From: Arthrobacter sp. QXT-31
GTDB taxonomy: Bacteria; Actinomycetota; Actinomycetes; Actinomycetales; Micrococcaceae
Assembly (NCBI RefSeq): GCF_001969265.1
Contig: NZ_CP019304.1
Coordinates: 3,472,001-3,536,000, forward strand
Length of the DNA: 64,000 nt
Reading direction: 5' to 3'
In this document: piece after piece, positions 42,502 to 51,064 of the stretch
Position numbering within the stretch: the stretch's first letter is position 1
Layout of the letters: each line of letters starts with the position of its first letter
The notes under the pieces: model-generated
What the model was told of the DNA's origin: nothing
Database searches by the model: none
The model's input: the letters and a program-made list of their open reading frames with translations, nothing else
Made by a program: the position numbers and the translations under genes

Positions 42502-44109
42502 ATGACAGCCGAAGGCCTGGAAACCGAGAAGAAGTACGACGTCGACGCCGGCACGACGGTGCCGGACCTTGCCGCCATTCCAGGCGTGGGCCGGGCAGGC
42601 GAGCCGCGCGAAGCCCAGCTTGAAGCTGTCTACTTCGACACGGAGGACCAGGTTCTCGCGGCCCGCCGCATCACCCTGCGGCGCCGCGCCGGCGGGACCG
42701 ACGCCGGCTGGCACGTGAAGCTGCCGCCGGGACCCGCAACGGCTGAAGGGCCCGGTCCCCGCCAGGAGATCCACGCCCCCCTGGGCCAGGCCGACGTCGT
42801 TCCCGCCAAACTGCTGGCCCACCTGCACGCCTACCTCCGCGGATCGGACCCCGTGCCCGTGGCACGGCTGAACACGCGGCGCATCACGCATGCGCTGTAC
42901 GGGGACGACGGCGTGCACCTTGCCGACCTTTTGGACGACACCGTGGAGGCCGAGCTTCTCCGGCGGGCGGGCCAGCAGCAGGCAGACCAGAAGCTGCAGT
43001 GGCGCGAATGGGAACTCGAGCTGGTTCACGGCAAGCCGGAGCTGTTCACAGCCGCTGCCGAGGTCTTGGCCGCGGCCGGTGCGCGGCCGTCAGCACATGA
43101 GTCAAAGCTGCGCCGTGCGCTCGGTGAAAGCCTGCCGGAAACCCGTGCGGCGGACGCCGGAGCAAAGCAGCCCGGCGGCGGAAAACCGGACAAGAAGAGG
43201 CCCGCGTCCGCCGTCGTCAGCGAATACCTGGACGGGCAGATCGACGAAATGCTGGCGAACGACGCCCGGGTCCGGCTGGAGGAGCCGGATGCGGTCCATG
43301 CGATGCGGTCGGCCGCTCGCCGCATGCGGTCGGCCCTCGGGGTCTACCGGAAGCTCTATGGCGGGGGTGCGGTGGGCAGGCTCCGCGACGAGCTCAAGTG
43401 GCTGGGCCGGATCCTCGGTACGCCCCGCGACGCCGAAGTCATGCAGGACCGGCTGCGGACCAGCCTCGGCAAACTTCCGCCGGGGGAGGGGGCCGACGAG
43501 GTGAAACAGCGGATCGAGCGCGAACTGGGGACCAGGCTGGACGCGGGCTACCGCAGGACGCTGGAGGTGCTGCTGACCGACCGCTACTTCCGCCTCCTCG
43601 ACGACCTCGAGGATTTCCGCGACCATCCGCCTGTCCGGCCGTCGGCGGCGCCCGCGCGCAAGGCCGCCCGGAAGCTGGTGGGCAAGTCGGCCAAGCGGCT
43701 GCGCCGCGCCCATAAATCGGCCCTGCGGGTCAAGAACGGCCCCGGTGAAAGGCCGGACATCGGGCACAGGGACGCCACGGCGCACGAAACCGCCCTGCAT
43801 CAGGTGCGGAAGGATGCCAAGCGGCTGCGGCATGCGGCCGAGACGATGGACCCGGTCTTTGGCCGGCGCGCCGCCAGGCTGGCCAAGGCGGCGCACAAAC
43901 AGCAGAAGATCCTTGGCGACCACCACGACGGCGTGGTGGCGCGGATCTTCCTGGGAAAGCTCGCCGGCGGCCCCGACCTGCCGGAACCTGTGGCCGCGGC
44001 CTACGGTTCGCTGCTGAAGCGGGAGGAGAAGAGCGCGGCCAAAGCCGAAGCCAAGTACCGCAAGGCGCACCGTAAGTCGCGGAAGCTGATCCGGCGCGGG
44101 CTTGCATAG
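42502..44109 (+). CDS. CYTH and CHAD domain protein
   Basis: A 535-residue protein. The CYTH domain (1 to about 205) opens with the ExEKK motif in LETEKKYDVD and has FDTEDQVLAARRITLRRRAGG; this fold holds triphosphate-acting enzymes. The CHAD domain (about 235-535) is helical and basic, with DAVHAMRSAARRMRSALGVYRKL and ALHQVRKDAKRLRHAAETMDP; CHAD domains bind polyphosphate. A Lys/Gly-rich linker joins them. The ATG at 42502 is chosen over an upstream ATG at 42385 because only from here is the CYTH start at the N-terminus. It precedes the phosphotransferase gene by 11 bp. Confidence 0.9.
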   Translation: MTAEGLETEKKYDVDAGTTVPDLAAIPGVGRAGEPREAQLEAVYFDTEDQVLAARRITLRRRAGGTDAGWHVKLPPGPATAEGPGPRQEIHAPLGQADVVPAKLLAHLHAYLRGSDPVPVARLNTRRITHALYGDDGVHLADLLDDTVEAELLRRAGQQQADQKLQWREWELELVHGKPELFTAAAEVLAAAGARPSAHESKLRRALGESLPETRAADAGAKQPGGGKPDKKRPASAVVSEYLDGQIDEMLANDARVRLEEPDAVHAMRSAARRMRSALGVYRKLYGGGAVGRLRDELKWLGRILGTPRDAEVMQDRLRTSLGKLPPGEGADEVKQRIERELGTRLDAGYRRTLEVLLTDRYFRLLDDLEDFRDHPPVRPSAAPARKAARKLVGKSAKRLRRAHKSALRVKNGPGERPDIGHRDATAHETALHQVRKDAKRLRHAAETMDPVFGRRAARLAKAAHKQQKILGDHHDGVVARIFLGKLAGGPDLPEPVAAAYGSLLKREEKSAAKAEAKYRKAHRKSRKLIRRGLA

Positions 44110-44120
44110 GGGAACAGCCG

Positions 44121-46793
44121 GTGGAAAAGCACGCGGACCGGCATGAAGCCAGGCCGGTGGGCCCTGTGATCAGCCTGGCCCACGTGCATACCGCCATGCT
44201 GCCTGAAGTGGGTGGCAAGGCTGCCAACCTCGGCGTGCTCCTGGCCGCCGGCTTGCCGGTCCCGCAGGGGTTTTGCGTCACCACCGGGGTGTACCGGCAG
44301 GTGGCGGACGCGGCGGGGGTAGATCCGTCCGGGCCGGCGGAGCTGGCACGCAGCAGGCTGGCCTCGGCGCCCATACCCGAGGACACCACCGAAGCCATCC
44401 GTGCCGCCTACTCCGGTCTGGGCGAGGACACCCCGGTGGCCGTGCGGTCCTCCGCCACCGCCGAGGATCTCGCGGAAGCCAGTTTCGCCGGCCAGCTGGA
44501 CACCTGCCTCAACGTCGTCGGGCCGGATGCCCTGCTGGATGCGGTCCGCCGCTGCTGGGCCTCCCTGTGGACGGACCGGGCGGTGGCCTACCGCGCCGAT
44601 CACGGGATGGATCAGCGCGAGGTGGGCATCGCCGTCGTCGTTCAGGAAATGGTGGATGCCGACGTCGCCGGCGTGCTCTTCACGGCCAACCCGCTGACCG
44701 GCCGGCGCAAGGAAACGGTGATCGACGCAGCGCCCGGACTCGGTGAAGCGCTGGTCAGCGGGGCCGTGAACCCGGATCAGTTCACGGTCGACACCGCCAC
44801 CGGGCGGATCCTCCGGCGGAGCCTGGGCGACAGACTCGTCGAAAGCCGGCCCGCCCCGGGCGGCGGGACGCGGCTGGTGCCCCGGCGGGATCTGTCGCAG
44901 CCGTACGACGGTGGGCGGCAGGCGTGTCTGACGGACGGGCAGGTGCGCGCGCTGGCCAGGCTGGGAACCTGGGCCGAGGAGCTGTACGGCCAGCCCCAGG
45001 ACCTGGAGTGGGCGATCGCGCCGGACGGCGGGATCCGGGTGGTGCAGTCCCGTCCGATCACGACGCTGTTTCCCCTCCCGGAGCTTTCCAACGATGACGG
45101 CGGGGTCCGGGCTTACCTGTGCGCGAGCCTGCTGCAGGGGCTGACCCGGCCGCTGACACCGATGGGGCTGGCATCCTTCAGCCTGATGAGCGACAGCAGC
45201 CGGTCAGCAGGCAGGGGAACGTCCCCCTACCGGTCCGCCCAGATCGGGATGCGCATGTACGTTGATGTCACCCCCCTGCTGCGCAGCAAGGGCGGAAGGC
45301 GCGGCCTGCTGAGAGCCATGAAAGTAGCCGATGCCAGATCCGTTGACGTGCTGGCCTACCTGGCCGCAGACCCCCGCTTCGCCGTCAGCAGGGCGTCCAA
45401 CCTGACGTCGCTGAAAGCGGAATTCCGGGCCCCGCACCGCCTGGGCCTGATCGGTCAGATCCTGCGCGCGATGGCCAACCCCGGTGCCGCGCTGGAGCGG
45501 GTCCGGGCATCGGACCGTGACATGGACCAGACGCTGGTCCTGCCGGAGCCGGCCTCCAGCACCATGCGGCTGGACTTCGTGGAACGGGGCCTCACCAAAG
45601 ACATCGTCCCCGGCGTGATGCGGATACTGCCGCCGGCCGCCGCCGGGTACATCTGGCTGGGCCTGGCCCGGCTGCTGCTGGGCAGGCTTGCCCAGGCCGG
45701 CGACCTGCAGGCCGTGCTGCGCGGCCTGCCGCACAACGTGACCACGGAAATGGACCTGGAGCTCTGGCGTGTAACCACCGCTGTCCGGGCGGACCCGGAG
45801 TCCGTGCGCGCACTGACTGGGGAGGCCCCGCAGGTGCTCGCGGGCCGCTACTTCGACGGGACGCTGCCGGCCATCTGCCAGGGCGCACTGCGTGGCTTCC
45901 TCGACAAGTACGGGCACCGTTCGGTGGCCGAAATTGACCTCGGCGTTCCCCGCTGGGGCGAGGATCCCGCCCACATCATCAACGTCCTGGCCAATTACCT
46001 GAAGCTCGCGGACCCGGACCTCGCCCCGGACCGGGTCTTCCGGCGGGCTGCGGAAAAGGCCGAAGCCAAGGCCGCCGAACTGGCTGCACGCGCTGCCCGC
46101 GCCAGGGGCAGGGTTTTCGGCAGAGCCGTTGCCCACAGCCTGCGGCGTGCACGAGAAACCGCCGGAATGCGCGAGCACCCCAAGTTCCGCCTGATCATGG
46201 CCTTCGCCGTCCTCCGCCACCAGCTCCAAAAGGTGGGCGAGGACCTCGCAGCCGCGGGCCGTATCCCGGTGCCGGACGACGTCTTCTTCCTGGACCTCGC
46301 CGAAGCGCGCGCCGGCCTCCGTGGCGGCGACCTGCACGGCCTCGTCGAAGAGCGTCGCCGGAACTACCAACGCGAGATGCGGCGCCGGCACATTCCCCGC
46401 CTGCTGCTTTCCGACGGTACCGACGTCGAGGCGGCCATGGCCGGGCAGGCACGGGCGCCGTCTTCGGGTCAGACGGGAGCCCTGGCCGGGGCACCGGCCT
46501 CGGCCGGTACCGTGACAGGCAAAGCCAGAGTCATCCTGGACCCGGCCGGCGCGCACCTGGAGCCGGGTGAAATCCTCGTGGCGCCGTCCACGGACCCGGG
46601 ATGGACGCCGCTGTTCATGACCGCTGGAGCGCTGGTCATGGAAATGGGCGGACCTATCTCCCACGGTGCCGTAGTGGCCCGCGAATACGGGATTCCCGCC
46701 GTCGTCGGTGTTCCCGACGCAACCCTGCGGATCAGTACCGGGGACACCGTCACTGTAGACGGAGCCGCGGGGACGGTGATGGTGGAATCCTGA
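44121..46793 (+). CDS. PEP-synthase/rifampicin-phosphotransferase-like enzyme
   Basis: An 890-residue phosphotransferase. The N-terminal ATP-grasp domain (to about 320) has GGKAANLGVLLAAGLPVPQGF, VAVRSSATAEDLAEASFAGQ and DLEWAIAPDGGIRVVQSRPIT. A long middle domain follows. The C-terminal swivelling His domain has TDPGWTPLF and MEMGGPISHGAVVAREYGIPAVVG with the phospho-carrier His. There is no C-terminal PEP/pyruvate barrel, so it is not a classic PEP synthase. The three-part order matches rifampicin phosphotransferases (Rph). The substrate cannot be set from sequence. The GTG start follows GGGGAA, 11 bp after the CYTH-CHAD gene, so the two are probably co-transcribed. Confidence 0.82.
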   Translation: MEKHADRHEARPVGPVISLAHVHTAMLPEVGGKAANLGVLLAAGLPVPQGFCVTTGVYRQVADAAGVDPSGPAELARSRLASAPIPEDTTEAIRAAYSGLGEDTPVAVRSSATAEDLAEASFAGQLDTCLNVVGPDALLDAVRRCWASLWTDRAVAYRADHGMDQREVGIAVVVQEMVDADVAGVLFTANPLTGRRKETVIDAAPGLGEALVSGAVNPDQFTVDTATGRILRRSLGDRLVESRPAPGGGTRLVPRRDLSQPYDGGRQACLTDGQVRALARLGTWAEELYGQPQDLEWAIAPDGGIRVVQSRPITTLFPLPELSNDDGGVRAYLCASLLQGLTRPLTPMGLASFSLMSDSSRSAGRGTSPYRSAQIGMRMYVDVTPLLRSKGGRRGLLRAMKVADARSVDVLAYLAADPRFAVSRASNLTSLKAEFRAPHRLGLIGQILRAMANPGAALERVRASDRDMDQTLVLPEPASSTMRLDFVERGLTKDIVPGVMRILPPAAAGYIWLGLARLLLGRLAQAGDLQAVLRGLPHNVTTEMDLELWRVTTAVRADPESVRALTGEAPQVLAGRYFDGTLPAICQGALRGFLDKYGHRSVAEIDLGVPRWGEDPAHIINVLANYLKLADPDLAPDRVFRRAAEKAEAKAAELAARAARARGRVFGRAVAHSLRRARETAGMREHPKFRLIMAFAVLRHQLQKVGEDLAAAGRIPVPDDVFFLDLAEARAGLRGGDLHGLVEERRRNYQREMRRRHIPRLLLSDGTDVEAAMAGQARAPSSGQTGALAGAPASAGTVTGKARVILDPAGAHLEPGEILVAPSTDPGWTPLFMTAGALVMEMGGPISHGAVVAREYGIPAVVGVPDATLRISTGDTVTVDGAAGTVMVES

Positions 46794-46844
46794 CCCCATC
46801 AAATCCCTCCCGCGACGCCGGGAGCGGCCGGTAGGATCGCGTCC

Positions 46845-47123
46845 ATGGAATCCGTCGTGATCTACAGCCTTCGTGAGGGCGTTGACCGCTCCCGCGTGCT
46901 GGAAACGTTCCCCCGCCACAAGGCCTACTACGAGGAGTTCCGCGCCGCCGGCGGCGGGCTTGTTGCACTAGGTCCGTTCCAAACTCCGGATCCGGCCGGC
47001 GCGTCCATGGGGATCTTCACGTCCCGCGAGGAGGCCGAACGCTTCATCGCCGGTGACCCCTTCGCCACCGAAGGGCTCGCAGAGCCGCGCATCCTCGACT
47101 GGGACGTCGTGCGGTTTGAGTAG
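46845..47123 (+). CDS. YciI-like protein
   Basis: A 92-residue single-domain protein of the YCII (dimeric ferredoxin-like) fold. It shows the family features RHKAYYEEFRAAGGGLVALGPF, SMGIFTSREEAERFIAGDPF and a C-terminal RILDWDVVRFE. The Asp in AGDPF and the His in RHKAYY occupy the usual candidate active site. Family activity is mostly unknown. It lies 51 bp after the phosphotransferase gene and 46 bp before the hydrolase gene. Confidence 0.85.
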   Translation: MESVVIYSLREGVDRSRVLETFPRHKAYYEEFRAAGGGLVALGPFQTPDPAGASMGIFTSREEAERFIAGDPFATEGLAEPRILDWDVVRFE

Positions 47124-47169
47124 GCGCCGCGGTCCGGCCGGACGCAGCGGCACCAGGCATGGAGGACGC

Positions 47170-47853
47170 GTGAGCACTTTCGTTCTTGTCCCGGGCGCCG
47201 GGGGAGCCGGCTGGTACTGGCACCGGCTGGTTCCGGAACTGGAGCGGTTGGGACACCAGGCCCTTCCGGTCGATATCCGCGAGGACGACCCTCGGCTGGG
47301 ACTGCCGGACTACGCCGATGCCGTCGTAGCGGCTATCGGTGCCCACCGCGACGTGATCCTCGTGGGCCAATCCCTGGGCGCGTTTACGGTGCCGGTCGTC
47401 GCGGGACGGGTGCCGGTGGAGCTTATCGTCCTGCTCAACCCGATGATCCCGCTACCGGGTGAGACGCCGGGCCAGTGGTGGGAGGCCACCGGCCAGCCCG
47501 AGGCACGGGAGCTCAACGACCGGCTCAACGGACGCACTGGCGAATTCGATGAGCAGGTGCACTTCCTGCACGACGTTCCCCCGGAAGTAGCCGCCGCGGG
47601 CGCCAGCGAGCAGCGCGCTCCATCTGACACCCCCTTCGGCCAGCCCTGCGAGATCGGCCGCTGGCCGGACGTGCCCACTAAGGTCCTCATCGGCCGCGAT
47701 GACCGCTTTTTCCCGGTGGACTTTCAACGGCGCGTAGCCCAGGTCCGGCTTGGCCTGACGATAGACGAAATGCCGGGCGGACACCTGGTTGCCCTGAGCA
47801 ATCCGGTTGAACTCGCACTCCGGCTGGACGGCTTCGCCCGCGGACGCCTGTAA
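47170..47853 (+). CDS. Alpha/beta hydrolase
   Basis: A 227-residue alpha/beta-fold hydrolase. The oxyanion region is FVLVPGAGGAGWYW and the nucleophile elbow is LVGQSLGAF. The acid Asp lies in LIGRDDRFFP and the His in MPGGHLVAL. This is the AB_hydrolase_1/6 type; the substrate cannot be predicted. The GTG at 47170 has GGAGGA just upstream. It lies 46 bp after the YciI gene on the same strand. Confidence 0.88.
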   Translation: MSTFVLVPGAGGAGWYWHRLVPELERLGHQALPVDIREDDPRLGLPDYADAVVAAIGAHRDVILVGQSLGAFTVPVVAGRVPVELIVLLNPMIPLPGETPGQWWEATGQPEARELNDRLNGRTGEFDEQVHFLHDVPPEVAAAGASEQRAPSDTPFGQPCEIGRWPDVPTKVLIGRDDRFFPVDFQRRVAQVRLGLTIDEMPGGHLVALSNPVELALRLDGFARGRL

Positions 47854-47897
47854 CCGTTGCGCGCGGCCTCAGCGCACGGAGGACTCAGCGCGCGGCC

Positions 47898-49334
47898 TCA
47901 GCCGGCGTGACGTGCGCCGAGCCGGGCGACGGCCAGGGCCAGCCACAGCTGCACGCGGTCCGCGGTGACCGAGGGATCGTACCCGGTGAGTTCGGTGATC
48001 TGCGCCAGCCGGTAGCGGACCGTGTTCCTGTGTAGGGTGAGGGCTTCGGCGACGGCGGCAACGGAGCCGTTGTTGTTCAGGTAGCTCTCCAGAGTGGCCA
48101 TCAGCTCGGCGCCGTGGGCGGCATCGAAGCTGCGCAGCGGGTCCAGCGATTCATTGGCCATGTCCGCCAGCGGCACGTCCTCGCTGGCCAGGAGCAGGGA
48201 CGTCAGGCTGAGCCGCTCCGGCTCGTTCACCGGCAGCCCATGGCTGGCCGCATCGCGTGCCTCGAAGTAGCTCCAGCGCAGGCCGTTCGGCTTGGTGTAG
48301 GCACCCCCGATGCCGATGGTCGCGTGGATGCCGGCCTCGGCGAGGTGGTCGCTGAGGCTCTTGGCCAGCACCGTGGCGCCGCGTCCGTCGTCGGCCACCA
48401 CGGTCACCAGGTCCTTTCCGACGACGGCACTCACCGCGTTCTCAAGCGCCTGCGGCAGCGAGGAGCTGACCAGCTGCTTGTGGTGCGCCTCGGATCCGGC
48501 CAGGATCACCACGTTCTTGCGGGTGCTGTTGATGCCCGTCCCGGCAAGGCGGCGGTGGGCCTCGCTGGGGTCCAGGGTCCCGTGGATGACGTCCTCAAGC
48601 ACCTGGCCGGAGAGCGCCCGCTCCGCCTGGCGCTGCTTGACCATGTTGTTGAGCTCCACGCTGATGAGGTTCTGCGCGTAGCCGATGATGCCGGAGTCCT
48701 CGAACGGCTGCTTCACCCACAGCGTGCAGGCATCGCGGCGGCCGGTGGGGATCGGGTAGGTGGTCCAGGAATCAGCGGACGGCGGCTCATTGCTGCTGTT
48801 GTACAGCTGCGCGGTGAACTGGGTGAGGGCGATATCGGTGCGAAGCATGCCGCCCAGGTGGCGGAGGAGCTCGGCGAGGCCACCGCCGGTAAGCAGCGCG
48901 CGGGCCAGGATCTGGTGCCCGGCAATCAGCCGCTCCAGCTTCGAGTAGTGGTCTGCGGACTGGGCATCTGCCACGAGCTTGCTGATGGCGATGAACGGCG
49001 TGCCGTAGGGCACTTCGACCACGGGCAGTCCCCAGCGGTTCGCCTCGGCGATCAATGCCGGCGGGACGGCGTCATGCGAGAGGCCCACGCCGAAGCCGAT
49101 CCCCACGGCGCCGGCGCGTTGGACCTGGCGGACAAAGCGGCGCTGTTCGGGCGCACTCTTCATGCGCAGCCCGGTGGTCAGCACCAGTTCGCCGCCGTTG
49201 AGGAAGCGCTGCGGGTCCTCCAGTTCGGTCACCGCAACCCAGCGGATGTCCTGGTGCGAGGTGGTCTCCGCGAGGCTGGATTTCTTGAGTCCCAGAGACT
49301 GCACGGCCAGCAGCGCCGCGAGGGAAATTGCCAT
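47898..49334 (-). CDS. PucR-family transcriptional regulator
   Basis: A 478-residue regulator. The N-terminal PucR domain (1 to about 125) includes WVAVTELEDPQRFLNGGELVLTTG. A central GGDEF-like region spans about 280-370. The C-terminal helix-turn-helix (NNNGSVAAVAEALTLHRNTVRYRLAQI) is the PucR/CdaR hallmark. It diverges from the aminobutyraldehyde dehydrogenase gene with 142 bp between starts and so probably activates that gene and gabT in response to a polyamine or GABA-pathway compound. Confidence 0.92.
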   Translation of the reverse strand: MAISLAALLAVQSLGLKKSSLAETTSHQDIRWVAVTELEDPQRFLNGGELVLTTGLRMKSAPEQRRFVRQVQRAGAVGIGFGVGLSHDAVPPALIAEANRWGLPVVEVPYGTPFIAISKLVADAQSADHYSKLERLIAGHQILARALLTGGGLAELLRHLGGMLRTDIALTQFTAQLYNSSNEPPSADSWTTYPIPTGRRDACTLWVKQPFEDSGIIGYAQNLISVELNNMVKQRQAERALSGQVLEDVIHGTLDPSEAHRRLAGTGINSTRKNVVILAGSEAHHKQLVSSSLPQALENAVSAVVGKDLVTVVADDGRGATVLAKSLSDHLAEAGIHATIGIGGAYTKPNGLRWSYFEARDAASHGLPVNEPERLSLTSLLLASEDVPLADMANESLDPLRSFDAAHGAELMATLESYLNNNGSVAAVAEALTLHRNTVRYRLAQITELTGYDPSVTADRVQLWLALAVARLGARHAG

Positions 49335-49476
49335 GGATCAAGGGTAGCCGGAGGCTAGCCGATCGCACTAAAGCAGACGTTCAAGGGTGTGCAGGTGGCT
49401 ATTCCCCGGGGTGTTGGGCTGGAATAGGCTCGAGTCAGCCGCATCACACCATCCAGGACGAAAGAGGTTGTACACC

Positions 49477-50907
49477 GTGGTTCAAACCTTGCAGAACTTC
49501 ATCAACGGAGAGTTCGTCACGCCTGCGGGCACGGCCCTGATCGACATCGTGAACCCCGTGACCGGCGACGTCGTGGCCAAGTCCCCGGTATCCGTGCAGG
49601 CCGACGTCGACGCCGCCATGACCGCCGCCAAGGACGCCTTCAAGTCCTGGAAGCACGTGACCCCCGGGCAGCGGCAGCTCATGCTGCTCAAGCTCGCCGA
49701 CGCCATCGAGGCCAACAGCGACGAACTCGTCGATGCCCAGCACCGCAACACCGGACAGGTCCGTTCCCTGATCGCGTCAGAGGAAGTCGCCGCCGGTGCC
49801 GACCAGCTGCGCTTCTTCGCCGGGGCCGCCCGCATCCTCGAAGGCAAGTCCGCCGGCGAGTACTTCGAGGGCCACACGTCCTTCGTCCGCCGCGAGCCGA
49901 TCGGCGTCGTGGCGCAGGTGGCGCCGTGGAACTACCCGTTCCTGATGGCCATCTGGAAGATCGGCCCCGCGCTCGCCGCCGGCAACACCGTGGTCCTGAA
50001 GCCGTCCGACACCACACCGGAATCCACCCTGGTCCTGGCGCGCCTGGCCGCGGACATCCTGCCGGCCGGCGTCCTGAACGTCATCCTGGGCACCGGCGAA
50101 ACCGGTGCGCTGATGGTGGAGCACAAAGTCCCGGGCCTCGTGTCCATCACCGGGTCCGTCCGCGCCGGCATCGCCGTCGCCTCGGGCGCCGCGAAGGGCC
50201 TCAAGCGGGCGCACCTGGAACTGGGCGGCAAGGCCCCGGCCATTGTCTTCAAGGATGCCGACATCAAGAAGAGCGCCGCGGCCATCGCCGAGTTCGCCTT
50301 CTTCAACGCCGGCCAGGACTGCACGGCCATCACCCGTGTCCTGGCCGAGGACTCGGTGCATGACGACCTCGTGGCAGCCATGGTGGAACACACCAGGACC
50401 CTGCACACCGGTTCGCAGAACGACGAGGACAACTACTTCGGCCCGCTGAACAACGCCAATCACTTCAAGGCTGTCAGCGCCGTTGTCGACTCCCTGCCGG
50501 CGCACTGCCGGATCGAAACGGGCGGCCACCGCGCAGGGGAGAAGGGGTACTTCTTCGAGCCCACCATCATCACCGGCGCCAAGCAGACCGACGACATCGT
50601 GCAGAAGGAAACCTTCGGTCCGGTGATCACGGTGCAGAAGTTCAGCACCGAGCAGGAGGCCGTGGACCTGGCCAACGACGTCGACTACGCCCTGGCGTCC
50701 AGCGTCTGGACCAGCGACCACGGCACAGCCATGCGCCTCAGCCGCGATCTGGACTTCGGCGCGGTCTGGATCAACACGCACATCCTCCTCACCGCCGAAA
50801 TGCCCCACGGCGGCTTCAAGCAGTCCGGCTACGGCAAGGACCTGTCCATGTACGGCGTCGAGGACTACACGCGCATCAAGCACGTGATGTCCGCACTCGA
50901 TGCCTGA
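49477..50907 (+). CDS. Gamma-aminobutyraldehyde dehydrogenase
   Basis: A 476-residue NAD-dependent aldehyde dehydrogenase. Motifs are VAQVAPWNYPFLMAIWKIGPALAAGNTVVLKPS, ELGGKAPAIVFKDAD with the catalytic Glu, and Cys282 in NAGQDCTAITR. The QDCTA context favours aminobutyraldehyde dehydrogenases over succinate-semialdehyde ones. It would oxidise 4-aminobutanal from putrescine to GABA, which GabT encoded next converts further. The GTG at 49477 has AGAGG upstream and gives the usual FINGEF opening. No succinate-semialdehyde dehydrogenase is in the window. Confidence 0.85.
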   Translation: MVQTLQNFINGEFVTPAGTALIDIVNPVTGDVVAKSPVSVQADVDAAMTAAKDAFKSWKHVTPGQRQLMLLKLADAIEANSDELVDAQHRNTGQVRSLIASEEVAAGADQLRFFAGAARILEGKSAGEYFEGHTSFVRREPIGVVAQVAPWNYPFLMAIWKIGPALAAGNTVVLKPSDTTPESTLVLARLAADILPAGVLNVILGTGETGALMVEHKVPGLVSITGSVRAGIAVASGAAKGLKRAHLELGGKAPAIVFKDADIKKSAAAIAEFAFFNAGQDCTAITRVLAEDSVHDDLVAAMVEHTRTLHTGSQNDEDNYFGPLNNANHFKAVSAVVDSLPAHCRIETGGHRAGEKGYFFEPTIITGAKQTDDIVQKETFGPVITVQKFSTEQEAVDLANDVDYALASSVWTSDHGTAMRLSRDLDFGAVWINTHILLTAEMPHGGFKQSGYGKDLSMYGVEDYTRIKHVMSALDA

Positions 50908-50915
50908 CCATCCCC

Positions 50916-51040
50916 ACCGGCACCCTGACCTCGCTCCGCTCGGCCAGGGAACCCTGCCGGCGTGGGCCCAGCCACCGGCACCCTGACCTCGCTCCGCTCG
51001 GCCAGGGAACCCTGCCGGCGTGGGCCCAGCCACCGGCGCC
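50916..51040. repeat. 58-bp tandem duplication between the dehydrogenase and gabT
   Basis: Two full copies of a 58-bp unit begin at 50916 and 50974, and a partial third begins at 51032. Each holds ACCCTGACCTCGCTCC and CCCTGCCGGCGTGGGCCCA. The two full copies look identical by eye. The unit fills the gap up to the gabT ribosome site. A related GGCAGGCGTGGGCCCAC segment occurs at about 59003. Confidence 0.85.
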
Positions 51041-51064
51041 CCATTCAGTAAAGAAAGAAACCCC

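Noticed and set aside
44121..46793. Classic phosphoenolpyruvate synthase
   Set aside because: The C-terminal PEP/pyruvate barrel is absent; the protein ends with the His domain, as in Rph-type enzymes.
45204..46919. Long minus-strand frame opposite the phosphotransferase gene
   Set aside because: A product rich in Gly/Arg/His with no domain, fully overlapped by a well-supported gene.
49477..50907. Succinate-semialdehyde dehydrogenase (GabD) next to gabT
   Set aside because: The NAGQDCTAITR active-site context and overall pattern fit aminobutyraldehyde dehydrogenase better than GabD.
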